A stretch of DNA of 64,000 nt, taken from Amblyomma americanum. Lineage: Eukaryota; Arthropoda; Arachnida; Ixodida; Ixodidae. Of this stretch, positions 11,216-21,266 are shown in pieces (the first letter of the stretch is position 1; the number at the start of each line of letters is the position of its first letter). The notes below the pieces were generated by a model. That model was not told the origin of the DNA. It worked only from the letters and a program-made list of their open reading frames with translations, and did not search any database. Both the position numbers and the translations under genes were made by a program. The stretch covers positions 135,774,356 to 135,838,355 of the forward strand of contig NC_135505.1 of the NCBI RefSeq assembly GCF_052857255.1, read 5' to 3'.

Positions 11216-12388
11216 ATCAGCTCAGGGATTGCTATTGGTTACATTTTTTCTGACCTGAGGCAGCTGAGATGGCCGCAAAGCTCCGCCGCCGGCAGTGGCG
11301 CCATCTAAGGAGCGGCGAGTGTTCAGCGTGTAACAAGTGAAGAGTGTAGATGGAAAGGCGCGAAGACGCTGAAATGTTTGGTTACGATAACTCCGCGTCT
11401 ACAAAGCCAGCAAATTCTTGCTGGAGGGAATTCGTGAAGCGGCGTCCTTTAACATCACACGCGTACTGCAACTTTATTAGAGCCTCTTTCTAAGCAACTT
11501 AACTCATCCATCTTGCACTGTGGCTTTAGCGCCGATAGTTTTTTACTATATTCCCCATCTTATACTCAAGTCTCACTTTCCGCCAGGCCTCCTGGAGGAT
11601 GGGGGAGCCTTTTGCTCGGCCGGCACAAAAGCCCCTCCAGTTGGCCGTCATTTCTTCCTACGCCTGGAAATTTCGCGCTGGGGTTGGGGGCAACGCCTTG
11701 TCAGTAATAGAACACCAAGTACTTACAGGAAATGGACCTCTCTTGGCCTACGTCATCAGCGCAGGTGTTTCCATGGTCCGATGGGCAAATCATGCGCCCT
11801 ACCGACGGGGCTCTGACGGGAAGAAAGGCTGGGAGGTGTCTTGAGTGTCGTGGAACAAAGGCGGCCTGGGAGCCGAGGACACCAGAAAAATCGGTTCAGA
11901 GCCGGAAGGGTGACGATTTTGCCAACACGGCCCACAACAGGAGCGACCGTGGAAAGGGTGGCAACCGCCTTGCGAGTCTTCTGAGAAGCACTTCGATGAA
12001 ACTGGGTGCGGAAGTCTGCCTGTGAATGCGGGAGCATAGGGAGGGGAGGGGGGGGGGGATTAGGCATGAATGGATTTTTGGAACGCGTGAAGAACTACCT
12101 GTGCTGGCACATTCTACAATCGCGATCCAGTGCCAAGCAGTGACTGAAGTGGTTGGAGTGGGGAGAGTCTGAGCAAACTGGTTTGATTTACAAAAGGAGC
12201 ATGCACATGACATAGCGACAATGAAGGCGACAGAAAGCCAGCTGAAGAGGGCCTTCCGGTAGCCCCATGTCCAGCTGGTCGGCGATGAGAGGTGCCTAGC
12301 TTGTTTCCCGGAATGCCGGGTCGGTTACAAAGGCGTAACATACCACACCACCACCCGGTAAAGCCCCTTCAGTACCACGCACGCAGAA
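11216..12388. other. no gene recognised
   Basis: Several overlapping ORFs (81-105 codons) on both strands shadow each other; none has a recognisable motif. It forms the 5' flank of the DRRSE/EDVWP pseudogene and may include its promoter. A G-run is present near 12049-12057. Confidence 0.35.
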
Positions 12389-12980
12389 ATGTCCTCTACA
12401 GAAGCAAGGAATGCAGGGAGCGAAGCTAAAAAAAAAGCCACCGCTGAAGTCGGTCAAAGTCATTTCTCTCAAAAAGCACCCTGCAGTTGCACCGAAAACT
12501 TCGAGTTCAAGCCAGGCCCGATTCTGCTGCACCCGAACACTTCGAATGTAAGCCAGGGATGACTACTACAACGGTGACTGATCCTCATGGCGCATCGCAA
12601 CATGACTTGCCATCAGGACTGCCGAAGAAGCGAACTGTGCCAACCCCGATGTGACCGGGTTGTCTTCACGCGAGGAGCCGACGGAGAAGTCTCGCAAAAG
12701 CCGGAAGAAACGAAAAAAGGATAAAGATCAGCGCACGCCATCTAAAAAGCAACGCACTTCCACTGAGGAGCAACCCTCGGACTCTAAGAAGCAACAGCAA
12801 CCAGAAGCCGAAGCGGACCGACAGCAGCCAAAGTGGGCCGGTGGTCCTACGCCACTCTGGCTGAAACACTTTCCCGAAAGGGAGAAGTGCCCCCCGTTTG
12901 CGTTCTACATTCACACCCCCAAAGGCGACGACCGCCGTTCGGAAGCCCAGCGCTTTGTGTAAGACGTTTGGCCAGTGTAA
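12389..12980 (+). pseudogene. DRRSE/EDVWP family member 1, inactivated
   Basis: Family of unknown function, defined here from three copies. ATG at 12389 opens a frame (MSSTEARNAGSEAKKK) that hits TGA at 12560; homology to copy 2 continues in a second frame (GMTTTTVTDPHGASQHDLP, stop 12652) and then a third (12651 onward). The third frame encodes a Lys/Arg-rich stretch (SRKSRKKRKKDKDQR), a Gln-rich stretch, then PPFAFYIHTPKGDDRRSEAQ and RFV. TAA at 12960-12962 replaces the Glu codon that copy 2 has, so DVWPV (to TAA 12978-12980) is cut off. Two frameshifts and one nonsense change mark it as decayed. Its 3' flank is homologous to copy 2 past AATAAA (13204-13209), so the duplication included the UTR and was genomic. 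Confidence 0.6.
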
Positions 12981-13203
12981 CTCCTGCAAGATGGCGACCC
13001 GCAATACAGGCAGTCGTTCCGTGGATGCAACGAATACGTGTTAAGAGGACTGATGCTGCTTGAAAAGAAATTGCCAGGAAGAAGCTGTCGTTGTACGTTG
13101 CATGCTGTTTCAACTTAATTTGTAAGTCTCTTTCACTGGTTATTTCCACTCGTTATTCAGAGCTCAGACTGGTTATTCGACTCGAAGTTGTGCAGTCATC
13201 ATG

Positions 13204-13209
13204 AATAAA
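13204..13209 (+). promoter_or_regulatory. poly(A) signal of family member 1
   Basis: AATAAA, 224 bases after the ancestral stop. The surrounding CGAAGTTGTGCAGTCATCAT aligns with CGAAGTTGTGTGGTCGTCAT just before the AATAAA of member 2. Confidence 0.5.
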
Positions 13210-13215
13210 CGGATT

Positions 13216-14280
13216 CATATTAACTTTTGCGCCTTTGACTCAATGGGGATATCTGTGAGCTCTGCAACATTTCAGAAGTGCGAAACTGCAGTTTTTTATT
13301 GCAAATATTGTGCTGCGCTTTTATGAGTGTGTCTCCTGTGTCGGGGCATAGTAGGGCAAAGGTGGGCTGTCCTTTATGTTTATTGCTTATTAATCTTCCC
13401 GGCCTGGTGGACATCTGCTTAGCAGCACTAAACATTGAGTCTTAAAGGCCAGCTAGGCAGAAGCTATGCAGGCGCGCCGCTTAAGGTTAGAGTGTTATGG
13501 AAATGCTGGCCGCAGGTAATTGAAAACTTGCATAGGTTGCCTACATGTACAGTCGGGGACGAAAGTGTGTAGACCGCGTGTTGCTCAATCGAAGCTCATA
13601 GCTCTGCTTTTACCCGGTGGCTGGAGGCCGCACATATGGAGATGAAAGTCAAATTTTGTTCGTTCTTTCATCTCCGCCTTGCTTACGGTGTGGACATCCT
13701 TTGAGGTACCCCTTGTTGACGCCCGCTAAATTTCAGGGTTGCATTTCTGGGGTTCTCGTGGAAACCGTGTCATATTGGTCCCCAAGTACATAGCACAATG
13801 AGCGTATTTTGTATAGGCAGCCTACAGAAGCTTCTACCTCTGTGTGCTGTGGAGATGAGGGTTGGAAGAAAGGGGCTGATGGTTGGTCGGCTGCCACCAG
13901 CTTTGGACATATCGTGGTTCCCTGTGGCTGTTAAAAGGGCGCAATGCCCCTTTGCAAGCTCTAGCTGCTAGCTGCAGCAGCCTTTTATTCTAAAGTTGCG
14001 CCCCTCTATCAAAAGCGAGGGGGGGGGATGAGACTAGATGAGGGCTAAGGTCTTTAGAGAACTTGGCTTCAGCTCTGCACCCAGATTTTCCTTTTTTTTT
14101 CTTCTAGAAACAAGCTCCTCCATACAATGCTCCAAAGCCCATTCCCCCAGCCCACTTTTTGCTCTTTTGTGCTTCTGTCCTCCAGCCTTGGCTACCCTGC
14201 CAATACAATAGCAGGTGTAGGGCCACTAAGCGGCAGCCAGAAATGGCCGCCCACTATGTCTGAGGGTCGTTTCTGGCTGT
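13216..14280. other. no gene recognised
   Basis: No ORF with family features. The part next to 13216-13330 is the homologous 3' flank shared with member 2 (CTCTGCAACATTT against CTCTGACATTT). The rest is unremarkable non-coding sequence. Confidence 0.4.
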
Positions 14281-14284
14281 TTTA

Positions 14285-15575
14285 AGCAACCTCGTACGAA
14301 AACGTTTGCGACGAAAGTCCGTCTGGTTGGATTCTGGAGATAGCTGAGAGAAAACTGACGCCATGCAACCAGTATTTTTCTTTTGCCCAATGTTTCGGGA
14401 CCAACTTTAGGGGTGAGTAAAGTATGCGAGCAGCAGCTGGGTGCTGTCTTCGCTCCCCCTTTGTTAGCACGTGGCGTAGTCCACTAATGGCCGATTCACA
14501 CGACGGTCCGTTCGCCCGCGGCCCGCGCATCACGTGTTCATGCGCCACTAAAAACTGGCCTGCAATCCGACGAGGTCAAGAGGACGCGACGGACCAAAAC
14601 AGCAGACGACGCGCTGGGTGTACCACTGTTGCCAGATTATTTTAAAGCGTTTGGCAACGCTGGTCAAACTGGTCCCCCCCCCCGACCCATGACTGCGATT
14701 GAATGGTGCAGGTGCGGCCCTTTGCCCAATTCCTCAATGACCTGGGCCGTCCTGCTAGCCGAGTCGATCACTTCGTCACGGTAGCGAACGCAGTGCAGCT
14801 TGTCAAAACAGCGCGCCAGCTCAACGTCACTCAGCGAAATGCGGCAGCCGAAATACTGGCAAGAGCGGTTGTTGTCAGAGCTGGCGCGCGCATCTTCGCG
14901 GGCCGCCGCTAATTCCCGCGAGGGCAGAGGCACTTGACCTTCTTTGGTTGTCCAGTCCGCGGGCAGACAGCACACCTCTCAATTTGGTCACGCACGAACA
15001 CGTGATGCGCGGGCCGCGGGCGAAAATTCCGTCGTGTGAATCAGCCATAAGGTACGCAGACGGGAGCGTTCCTGGAGTCTTATTCATCGCCACTTTTGTG
15101 AGCCGGGTGTGCCAGACTCGACATGTCGCCCCTTGAACAGGTTTGGCTCCATGGTCAAGTCGCTCACCTCCTGGAAGGCTATTCGGTTGTCGGCTCGTTC
15201 ACAATGTTCGTCGAGGGGGTTGGATTCTGAAATCATTAGCCGGATGTCATTTTTGTGTTGCCGTATTCGTTGGTGGAGGTTTTTTGTTTCGCCGATGTAT
15301 GTAGCCGGGCCCTTGGAACACGGGATTTTGTAAACGACACCTGGTTGTTTTTCTCTGGAGACGCGGTATTCCGGTCATGGTAAGAGGCCGCTTATTGCCG
15401 AAGCAGGTTTGTGAGCCATGTAGATTTCAGGTTTTCCCAGAAGGCGCGCAAGTGCCTCACTGGTTCGCCTCAGGTATGGAAGCACAATGCAGGAGCGTTT
15501 CGTTCCGCTGTTGGCTGGCCCCCCTTGTCCTTCGAGCCTGACAGCGACCAACGCGTTGAATAAAACCACCTAGGT
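14285..15575 (-). mobile_element. Penelope-like element: GIY-YIG endonuclease and 3' end, interrupted by a MITE
   Basis: On the minus strand the frame starts near 15570 (SCIVLPYLRRTSEALARLLG), the RT-to-EN linker region typical of Penelope-like elements. After one in-frame stop comes the GIY-YIG-type endonuclease: GVVYKIPCSKGPATYIGET (15285-15341), then NLHQRIRQHKNDIRL and LDEHCERADNRIAFQEV. The C-terminal MNKTPGTLPSAYL (about 15050-15090) is cut by the MITE 14488-15047 and resumes on the far side as SGLRHVLTKGERRQHP. The stop after GLLP and the missing RT make this copy defective. The endonuclease would nick DNA for target-primed reverse transcription. RT sequence of the same type lies at 17935-18540 on the same strand and may be from the same or a different copy. 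Confidence 0.8.
14488..15047. mobile_element. 560-bp MITE, PIF/Harbinger-like, TAA target duplication
   Basis: Terminal inverted repeats exceed 50 bp: TGGCCGATTCACACGACGG at the left and TGGCTGATTCACACGACGG read inward from the right, followed on both sides by CGCCCGCGGCCCGCGCATCA. The 3-bp target duplication is TAA (14485-14487 and 15048-15050), fitting the TWA preference of PIF/Harbinger elements. No transposase is encoded. Insertion interrupts a Penelope-like endonuclease frame, and removing the element with one TAA restores that frame. Confidence 0.85.
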
Positions 15576-15586
15576 AGTCATTCTTC

Positions 15587-16296
15587 GGGCACGTTCACAC
15601 TTGTCCAGAAATCCAGCGAGCGAAGCGGATTGGGCCGTTTTTGACGCCGAGCGAGGCAGAAAGCGGCGCGGCGAGGGCGATCGGGCTGGACCCAAATGTT
15701 TCGCGTTCGCCGCCGCGGCGGCGAAAAACATGGCGGCGCCCTTCGGCGCAGGACCCCTCGCCTCGGAATGAATTCGTCGTTGTTGCGGCCTTGTTCAGCG
15801 CGTTCACTGGCCATAAATCGGACACCGGTACATCGCTTCGTCTCACCTCACCTATAAGCAAGCGTATAAGTGATAAATTTGCTTTATTTTTTTATTTAGA
15901 GGGACGATTCTGCCGCTACTGGGCCTAAGAGGAGCGCTAGTTTTGTTGGCAGTACTAGTTCCCCTCATGACAAGCAGATGCGCCACTCGACTGGGCGTTT
16001 CGTTGCGAGTGTTTGCCTACGCTGAACTAAAAATGGGAATGTGCCTGCACTTACGTGCGTAGGCGTGCATACGGTTATGGTACACAGACAGCATCGATTT
16101 ATGCTCGTTTCTAACCATATCTGTTTACGCCGCGAGCGGTGATGTGGGGACCGGAAAGTGAGTGGGAAATTGAGAAACAGCAGCGGCGCGGCGGCTCCGC
16201 CTCGCCCGGCCGTCAACAGATGAGAACAGGTCCTAGTTTTCCCGGTGAGGGAATCCGCTTCGCTGGCCGGATTTTTGGACAAGTGTGAACGCGCCC
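15587..16296. mobile_element. 710-bp MITE with GGGC.CGTTCACACTTG ends
   Basis: Left end GGGCACGTTCACACTTGTCC, right end (reverse complement) GGGCGCGTTCACACTTGTCC; 26 of the first 28 bases match. Flanked by TTC on both sides (15584-15586, 16297-16299), a 3-bp duplication. The size of the duplication and the GTTCACAC ends suggest a PIF/Harbinger-type origin, but TTC departs from the TWA rule. The interior is GC-rich at the left and has no ORF of note. Confidence 0.8.
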
Positions 16297-16299
16297 TTC

Positions 16300-16610
16300 T
16301 ATGGGCTCCGTGCGCTGCAGTTTGGCGCGCGCGAGTGGCGCCGCCTGGTTAACAGCGGTGGCGAAAGGCGGACGCAGCCAGCGCAGCTCTCTGGTTCAGT
16401 TTCCAGTGAGCGAGTCGAGCGGTGTGGTGTTTCGTCCGATGGCGAAAACTAACTTGGATAATTATGGGTGCTCTACCTACTGCTGTGTTTACTCAATGTC
16501 ATAACAGCTATAAAAACACTGCAGTCAAAGTATCGAGTATATTTAAACGCTTTTCTTTGACATCGTGGATGCTCGCTCATGCACAAAGGGTATGCTGGAA
16601 ATGAGTGCAC
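16300..16610 (+). pseudogene. THAP-domain-like first exon relic
   Basis: A GC-rich leader (16300-16438) ends in GTCCGATGGCGAAAACTAAC, giving MAKTNLDNYGCSTYCCVYSM and a stop at 16501. In a shifted frame, homology of a zinc-binding THAP-type module seems to continue: QCHNSYKNTAVKV, then FKRFSLTSWMLAHAQRV, the positions where THAP domains have C..C, N.YKNT and W..A..R. The frameshift near 16490 and loss of the downstream AVPQY-type motif argue for a relic. THAP modules occur in P-element-derived transposases and in domesticated DNA-binding proteins, which tick genomes hold in number. The assignment rests on spacing and a few residues only. Confidence 0.35.
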
Positions 16611-17050
16611 TGTGGAATTAAATTCATGAGAGTGAACTGGAAAAGGGTTTACATTGACTGGGGTGTTTCGAACGTGACATCATTGGTAGGAGCTGCTTTA
16701 TGTCTTTATGTAGAGCGAAGGAATGCATTCAGTCAGTCACAAGAAATGGTCTACGGTGAAGTCCTTGGAGCTAGCATCTGAAGTCTTCGTTTGTTATGCT
16801 CATCTGTGGTTCAGCGTGTGAATTTTGTTTCTAGTTTTTTTTCGTGCGTATGTGTATGCAGTGGGAGTGACGTCGTACTTCTGAGAGTGCTTATGTCGTT
16901 TTTCACATTGTTTCACCTAAGCTTTTGTGTATTTATTTGCATCATTTTATTTCCTTCAGTGGTTTAAAATTTTGTATCTTTATTTGTTGCATTTATGAGA
17001 TCTCAAATCCTGTTCTAGACGAATAAAAAGAAAAATAGAGAGTGGTTCAA

Positions 17051-17055
<5 letters not shown>
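16611..17055. other. no gene recognised
   Basis: AT-rich, no ORF of note. An AATAAA at 17021-17026 could be a poly(A) signal for a transcript starting near the THAP-like relic. Confidence 0.3.

Positions 17056-17142
<87 letters not shown>
17056..17142. repeat. (AT)n microsatellite
   Basis: About 43 uninterrupted TA units. Likely polymorphic and cruciform-prone; the length in the assembly may be imprecise. Confidence 0.97.
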
Positions 17143-17144
<2 letters not shown>

Positions 17145-17220
17145 TGGATTTCACAACATCACTAAACCCTTAATTTCTGGAATTAATCTTTTGATTTTAA
17201 TTAGGTTTATCGTCCCAATG

Positions 17221-17424
17221 CAACGAGAACTATAAGGGGCGCCATAGTAGGAGGTTCCAGATAATTGCAACCACTTGGAGTTCTTTAACGTGCACTGACA
17301 TCGCGCAGAACGCGGGCCTCTAGGATTTTGCCTTCACCGAAATGCGACCGCCGCAACCAGGATCGAACACGAGTCATTTGGGTCAGCAGCTGAGCACCAT
17401 AACCACTGAGCCACCGCGGCGGAC
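17221..17424 (-). repeat. Ruka-type SINE (minus), diverged
   Basis: Reverse complement of Ruka: ends CCACTGAGCCACCGCGGCGG at 17424, with B-box complement GATCGAACACGAG and body GCACTGACATCGCGCAG. More diverged than the copies at 25050 and 63414; no target duplication was recognised. Confidence 0.8.
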
Positions 17425-17930
17425 TCTCTATAGTTAAGTATTTACCAAAAGAGAAATACGACCAAAATATTTCATGTAATTGGTGTCTTCATGAAATTCC
17501 TGAAATGAATGCAGGATGTAGAGCACTATCATGTGATATATATGTGTAGTAAGTTTGCGTTTTTCGCATTTCTAGCCGACCATTCACATAGTCGATGTCA
17601 CAGTAGATGTAAATTACAAAGCTGATTTCATTATTTGGGTCAGAGCCTTGTTTCTCAAACTGTAAAGGTACTTAATTAATCTCAATAAGCTCAACTGCGC
17701 TGCCAAATATTGCAGTGCCGTCGGGACTGCAACACAATCATGGTTGCTCGGAATCGGTGATCAGCCCAACCTGAAAGCAATTGAAATGAAATGCAGCAGT
17801 GGTGGCGTCAAGGCTTTCAATGCGTTGAAATCCGCAGAGAAGGCGTTCACTTAGAATGGTATCGCGGTCAGTGCACGTCCGCTATGCGGCCGGGCTGGCG
17901 CGAACGCATCGGGCGTGTAGAAAGGCCCAG
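17425..17930. other. no gene recognised
   Basis: Non-coding on inspection, lying between a SINE and Penelope-like RT sequence. The minus frame from the RT fragment stays open to 17868 but loses similarity to the family below about 18090. Confidence 0.35.
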
Positions 17931-17934
17931 GGCC

Positions 17935-18540
17935 ACCACGGCCAGTCTCGAGAGGGGCGCCCGCGCTCTCCCTTCAAGAGACCGGCCGTGACTGAGCGTC
18001 CGGTTAACGCGGCGAGTGCCACGAGGCAGCGCTGGCGATGTGGTCGCTGCTGGCGCCACCATACCAGCGCACGGAGCCCATAGGTCGGCGAAAACGGCAG
18101 CTTCTTTTTTCTCAGCCTCGGAGGAGCAGATTGACATTGCTCTTCTCAGAAGAGAGGAGGCGACGGATGCCGTGTGGCTAATGGGATGGTTGGAATGAAA
18201 ATTTAGGAAGCGGCCGGGATGGGTTGGCTTCCTATGCACACCGAACTTGAGATCTGCCCCTTTTCTTCTTATGAAGGTGTCCAGGAATGGCAAGGGGTTG
18301 TTCACTTCTCGTCCCATTGTGAGCTGAATAGAAGGCTCCACAGAGTTCAGGTGCGCAAGGAAATTTTCGACCTGCGATGTCTTCAGAGTGCAGAAGCAGT
18401 CGTAGGACTTTTGGTTTTCCTTGAAACGACATCAGGGCTTTCTCTTCGATGGCCTCCATCGTCAAGTTGGCAGCAGTCACCGAGATAGCGGCGCCCATGG
18501 CAGTGCCGCTTGTACCGAGCCTTGTACCGCAACCTTGCCT
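17935..18540 (-). mobile_element. Penelope-like element RT fragment with deleted catalytic YVDD
   Basis: Minus-strand frame 18498-18400 encodes MGAAISVTAANLTMEAIEEK and LMSFQGKPKVL, the block before the catalytic motif of Penelope-like RTs. The next frame resumes as CFCTLKTSQVENFLAHLNSV, then EPSIQLTMGREVNNPLPFLD, RRKGADLKFGVHRKPTHPGR and SVASSLLRRAMSICSSEAEK, the expected thumb-side motifs. Between KVL and CFC the YxDD motif is missing and the frame shifts, as expected from a deletion of roughly ten bases at about 18400-18403. The fragment has no start, no endonuclease and no catalytic centre. It is inactive. Similarity below about 18090 fades into unrelated GC-rich sequence. Confidence 0.8.
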
Positions 18541-18684
18541 GACTCCTACACGGTTCAGAACAACATTTAAAAATTCAGTTACAAATTACTCTCTGCACCA
18601 AATGAGCTCATATTTTGCCCAGTTGTTCCGAGATTGATAACGAGCAATGTGCACTAGACAGCTTGAGTCTAAAAAATGGTTTCA

Positions 18685-18815
18685 TGACTCCTTTAAGGAC
18701 CAGAGGTTGTCGCGCCTTCGCATTACATGCCCAGCCCAAGCCCATTTCTTCCTCTGGATTTCGACTACGATGCCATTAACCCGCGTTTTTTTCCCTCATC
18801 TACTCTGCCCGGTTC
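18685..18815 (-). mobile_element. RTE-like LINE fragment (minus)
   Basis: TTAAGGACCAGAGGTTGTCG, GCCTTCGCATTACATGCCCA and CCATTTCTTCCTCTGGATTT match the minus-strand RTE copy at 52900-53000. It lacks the terminal tail, so it is truncated at both ends. Confidence 0.7.
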
Positions 18816-19780
18816 CGGTCTTGTAACCTTAGGGCTAAAGAAAGCTAAAACTCAGAGAATACGTCGACCTCGCCCACACCACTCGGTTCCTTTGCAACTG
18901 CGTGTTGAGAGCGAAAAAAACAAAAAAAGATAAAAAAAAATTGAAAATTGTGGCGATATCGCAGCCCCAGTAAACGGGCGGAGCGGTACACGCGACAAGC
19001 AGGCGTCGTGGTCGTGGGTTCGTTTCTTACCCTCCGTGGTGTGCTATCTTTTTCTATGCCATAGCTTTGTTGCCTTTCTTTGCGAAATAACTTGATTATC
19101 TAAAATAGCCATTCTTTGTTCACTTTAATTCGTTGCTTTTTTTGCGCGCAGTTGATTGACACTTCGAGGCAACAGTTAACCATTGCCAGTGTGCAGTGAG
19201 CGTCCAATCTATCAACGCCGCATTGCAGCAGTGAACTCTGCTGTGCGCAAGTAACTCGAATTTTTTCCCCCCACATCAGTCGCCAGTCACTGATATGATG
19301 CGAACGATTTCAGGTACGCGATTGTTTGGGCACTGAAGAGTTATTGGCAAACAAATATCACAAACAACACGCGACTGCTCTAAAAAAATGCGTAAGTAGG
19401 CGATAAGCTCGGCAACTAAGGAGGCTTGAGATTCATATCTTACAGCTGCTGAGGAAAAAGAAATTAGCAAATATTGTTTCTACAATACCAGCACCTTCAA
19501 CAAGACTCTTTTGATAAGCAGGAGACGGCATGTCGTCATGAGCGGCTAAGTTCACTCAGTTCGGGCACGTTACATGCTCCGAAGTGTCCCTATCATGCGC
19601 ACCAGGAGTAATGAGAACCGTTACGAAACGCGCATGACGCTAAGCACACGTCACACAGCTTTTTTGTACTGCTTTCTCATGTCACCTTTCGCAGAGTCGA
19701 CAGTAATTCCTTCTGCAGTTTGGCGCATTTTCGAGACCGTTTCTGTAACAGCCGTGGCATAGATATACACGGCAGTGCAT
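18816..19780. other. no gene recognised
   Basis: AT-rich patches (A-runs near 18917-18945) and short ORFs only. Nothing supports a gene. Confidence 0.35.
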
Positions 19781-19784
19781 GGAA

Positions 19785-19990
19785 GTGGTTAGTTTTTATT
19801 GAAAGGCTGCATTTACAAACGCGAAGCCTGATGCGCACCGCGTGGCAGCGCGCTCGCATCCGCGTAGCGCCGATAATCCACGGCAGATGGCGCGGTATCC
19901 GTCCATCCATACAAGACATGGCTAGGTGGCTTGAGCCACCGCCCGATGTAAAGGGTTCAGCCGTATCCATCCATCCATCCATCCATACAG
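19785..19990 (-). repeat. interspersed repeat 3' end with (ATGG)n tail (minus)
   Basis: On the minus strand the unit reads ATACGGCTGAACCCTTTACA, CGGGCGGTGGCTCAAGCCAC and ends at a (CCAT)n/(ATGG)n tract at 19966-19986, with a second short ATGG motif at 19898-19907. A tetranucleotide tail is typical of some LINE or SINE 3' ends. The family was not identified and the left boundary is a guess. Confidence 0.4.
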
Positions 19991-20608
19991 AGAGCAGCGC
20001 ACGAGGCTTCCAGTGCACGGCGTTTTTATTCTTTTCTTTAACATCGCAATGTATTATCGTGTCTAGTATCTCGGACGAGTGACGATGGAACGCTAGAAAA
20101 CTGCTCACCGTCACGTCGTCACAAAATCCGCTGCTGTTTAAAGAAAGCCCACATAGCTGGTTAACAGCTGATGATAACAACGCAAACAAAAACCGCACGG
20201 AAAACGCTGTGTTCATGTGAAGACGAAGATAAGGTTCGTTCTTATGGCACTATAGCTTGCTGTTCGCATTTCAAAGAGCAAAAAAAAAAAACAATCAGTC
20301 GGACGTAGATGACGGCTCACGTTGTTGGATGATCATCGCCGCGAAGGCAAGCTCTACGCAGTAGGCTACTTCTTGTCGCCAAGGCAGGTGGAACCGATTT
20401 CGCTGAAAGCGAAGCAGCTGGAAGCAGTCGGGAACTCGTTGGCGCTTCTACGACGGAACCAGCGGATCTTAACGAAGGTATTCCTTCCGAAAATCACCCT
20501 TGTGACGAACGACAACACCGAGTGTTGGAACCAGGTGCGACTAAGACTGGTAGTCCTGGCGCATCCAACAAAGACTCGCCACCAGGGCTGTGTGGACCGG
20601 AAGAGAAC

Positions 20609-20998
20609 ATGGATTCCAGGCCCGATGCCATCGTGTCGTCTTCAGACGAGGTGCCGATGAAGGGGTCGAACACGGTGGTCGTGTCGTCTTCAGACGAGGT
20701 GCCGACGATCAAGTCGCTCAGTACACCTCAAAAACGAAAACTGGATGAAGCTGAGACCAGGGCGACTGAAAAGCAACTCAAGCCCACTGAAGAGCAACCC
20801 TCGCCTACAGAGGTGCAAGACTCAGAAGTCGAAGCGGGCCGAGAAGAACCAGAAGGTGCTGGCGAGTATTCGACACTTTGGAGGCGGTATTTTCCAGATA
20901 GACCGTGCCCCCCGTCGACGTTCTACATTCCCAATCCCCAACGCGACGACCGGCGTTCCGAAGTCCAGCGTTTTATGGAAGACGTTTGGCCACCCTGA
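20609..20998 (+). CDS. DRRSE/EDVWP family member 2 (function unknown)
   Basis: First ATG in the frame is at 20609 (MDSRPDAIVSSSDEVPMKGS); 129 residues to TGA 20996-20998. The frame is open further upstream to 20333 without an ATG, and that part aligns with member 1 (PGATKTGSPGASNKDSPP), so a 5' exon or a different start may exist. Seen in the protein: a tandem repeat VVSSSDEVP, acidic and threonine/glutamate-rich middle, then TLWRRYFPDRPCPPSTFYI, PNPQRDDRRSEVQRFMEDVW, PP and stop. The extreme C-terminal 25-30 residues are the conserved family signature. No membrane segment, signal peptide or enzyme motif. Poly(A) signal at 21261-21266. SSSDE-type acidic serine runs are possible CK2 sites or SUMO-interaction-like stretches, which is inference only. 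Confidence 0.6.
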   Translation: MDSRPDAIVSSSDEVPMKGSNTVVVSSSDEVPTIKSLSTPQKRKLDEAETRATEKQLKPTEEQPSPTEVQDSEVEAGREEPEGAGEYSTLWRRYFPDRPCPPSTFYIPNPQRDDRRSEVQRFMEDVWPP

Positions 20999-21260
20999 GC
21001 AAGACGTGCGCGAGATTGACCGATAGTACAGTTACTCGCTGGATGCCGGTACATACATGCGTAGACGCTTTATACTGTTTGAAAAATTATAAAAGCCTCC
21101 ATTGAATACAGCATGAGGAGCGCTGTGGAAGTGTGCATGTGAAGTGATTCTGACGCTGCAGTAATTCCCGTTGTTTTGAAAGATGCGCCCATTGACACTT
21201 TTGCACTTGTCACGTAGCGCTAAGGTTCTTGATTTGATGCGAAGTTGTGTGGTCGTCATA

Positions 21261-21266
21261 AATAAA
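21261..21266 (+). promoter_or_regulatory. poly(A) signal of family member 2
   Basis: AATAAA, 263 bases after the stop, in sequence homologous to the 3' flank of member 1. Confidence 0.5.

Noticed and set aside
17056..17142. Possible replication or scaffold-attachment AT element
   Set aside because: A plain (AT)n microsatellite explains it.
17868..18341. 157-codon minus ORF as a host gene
   Set aside because: Its N-terminal half is Penelope-like RT; the rest is read-through.
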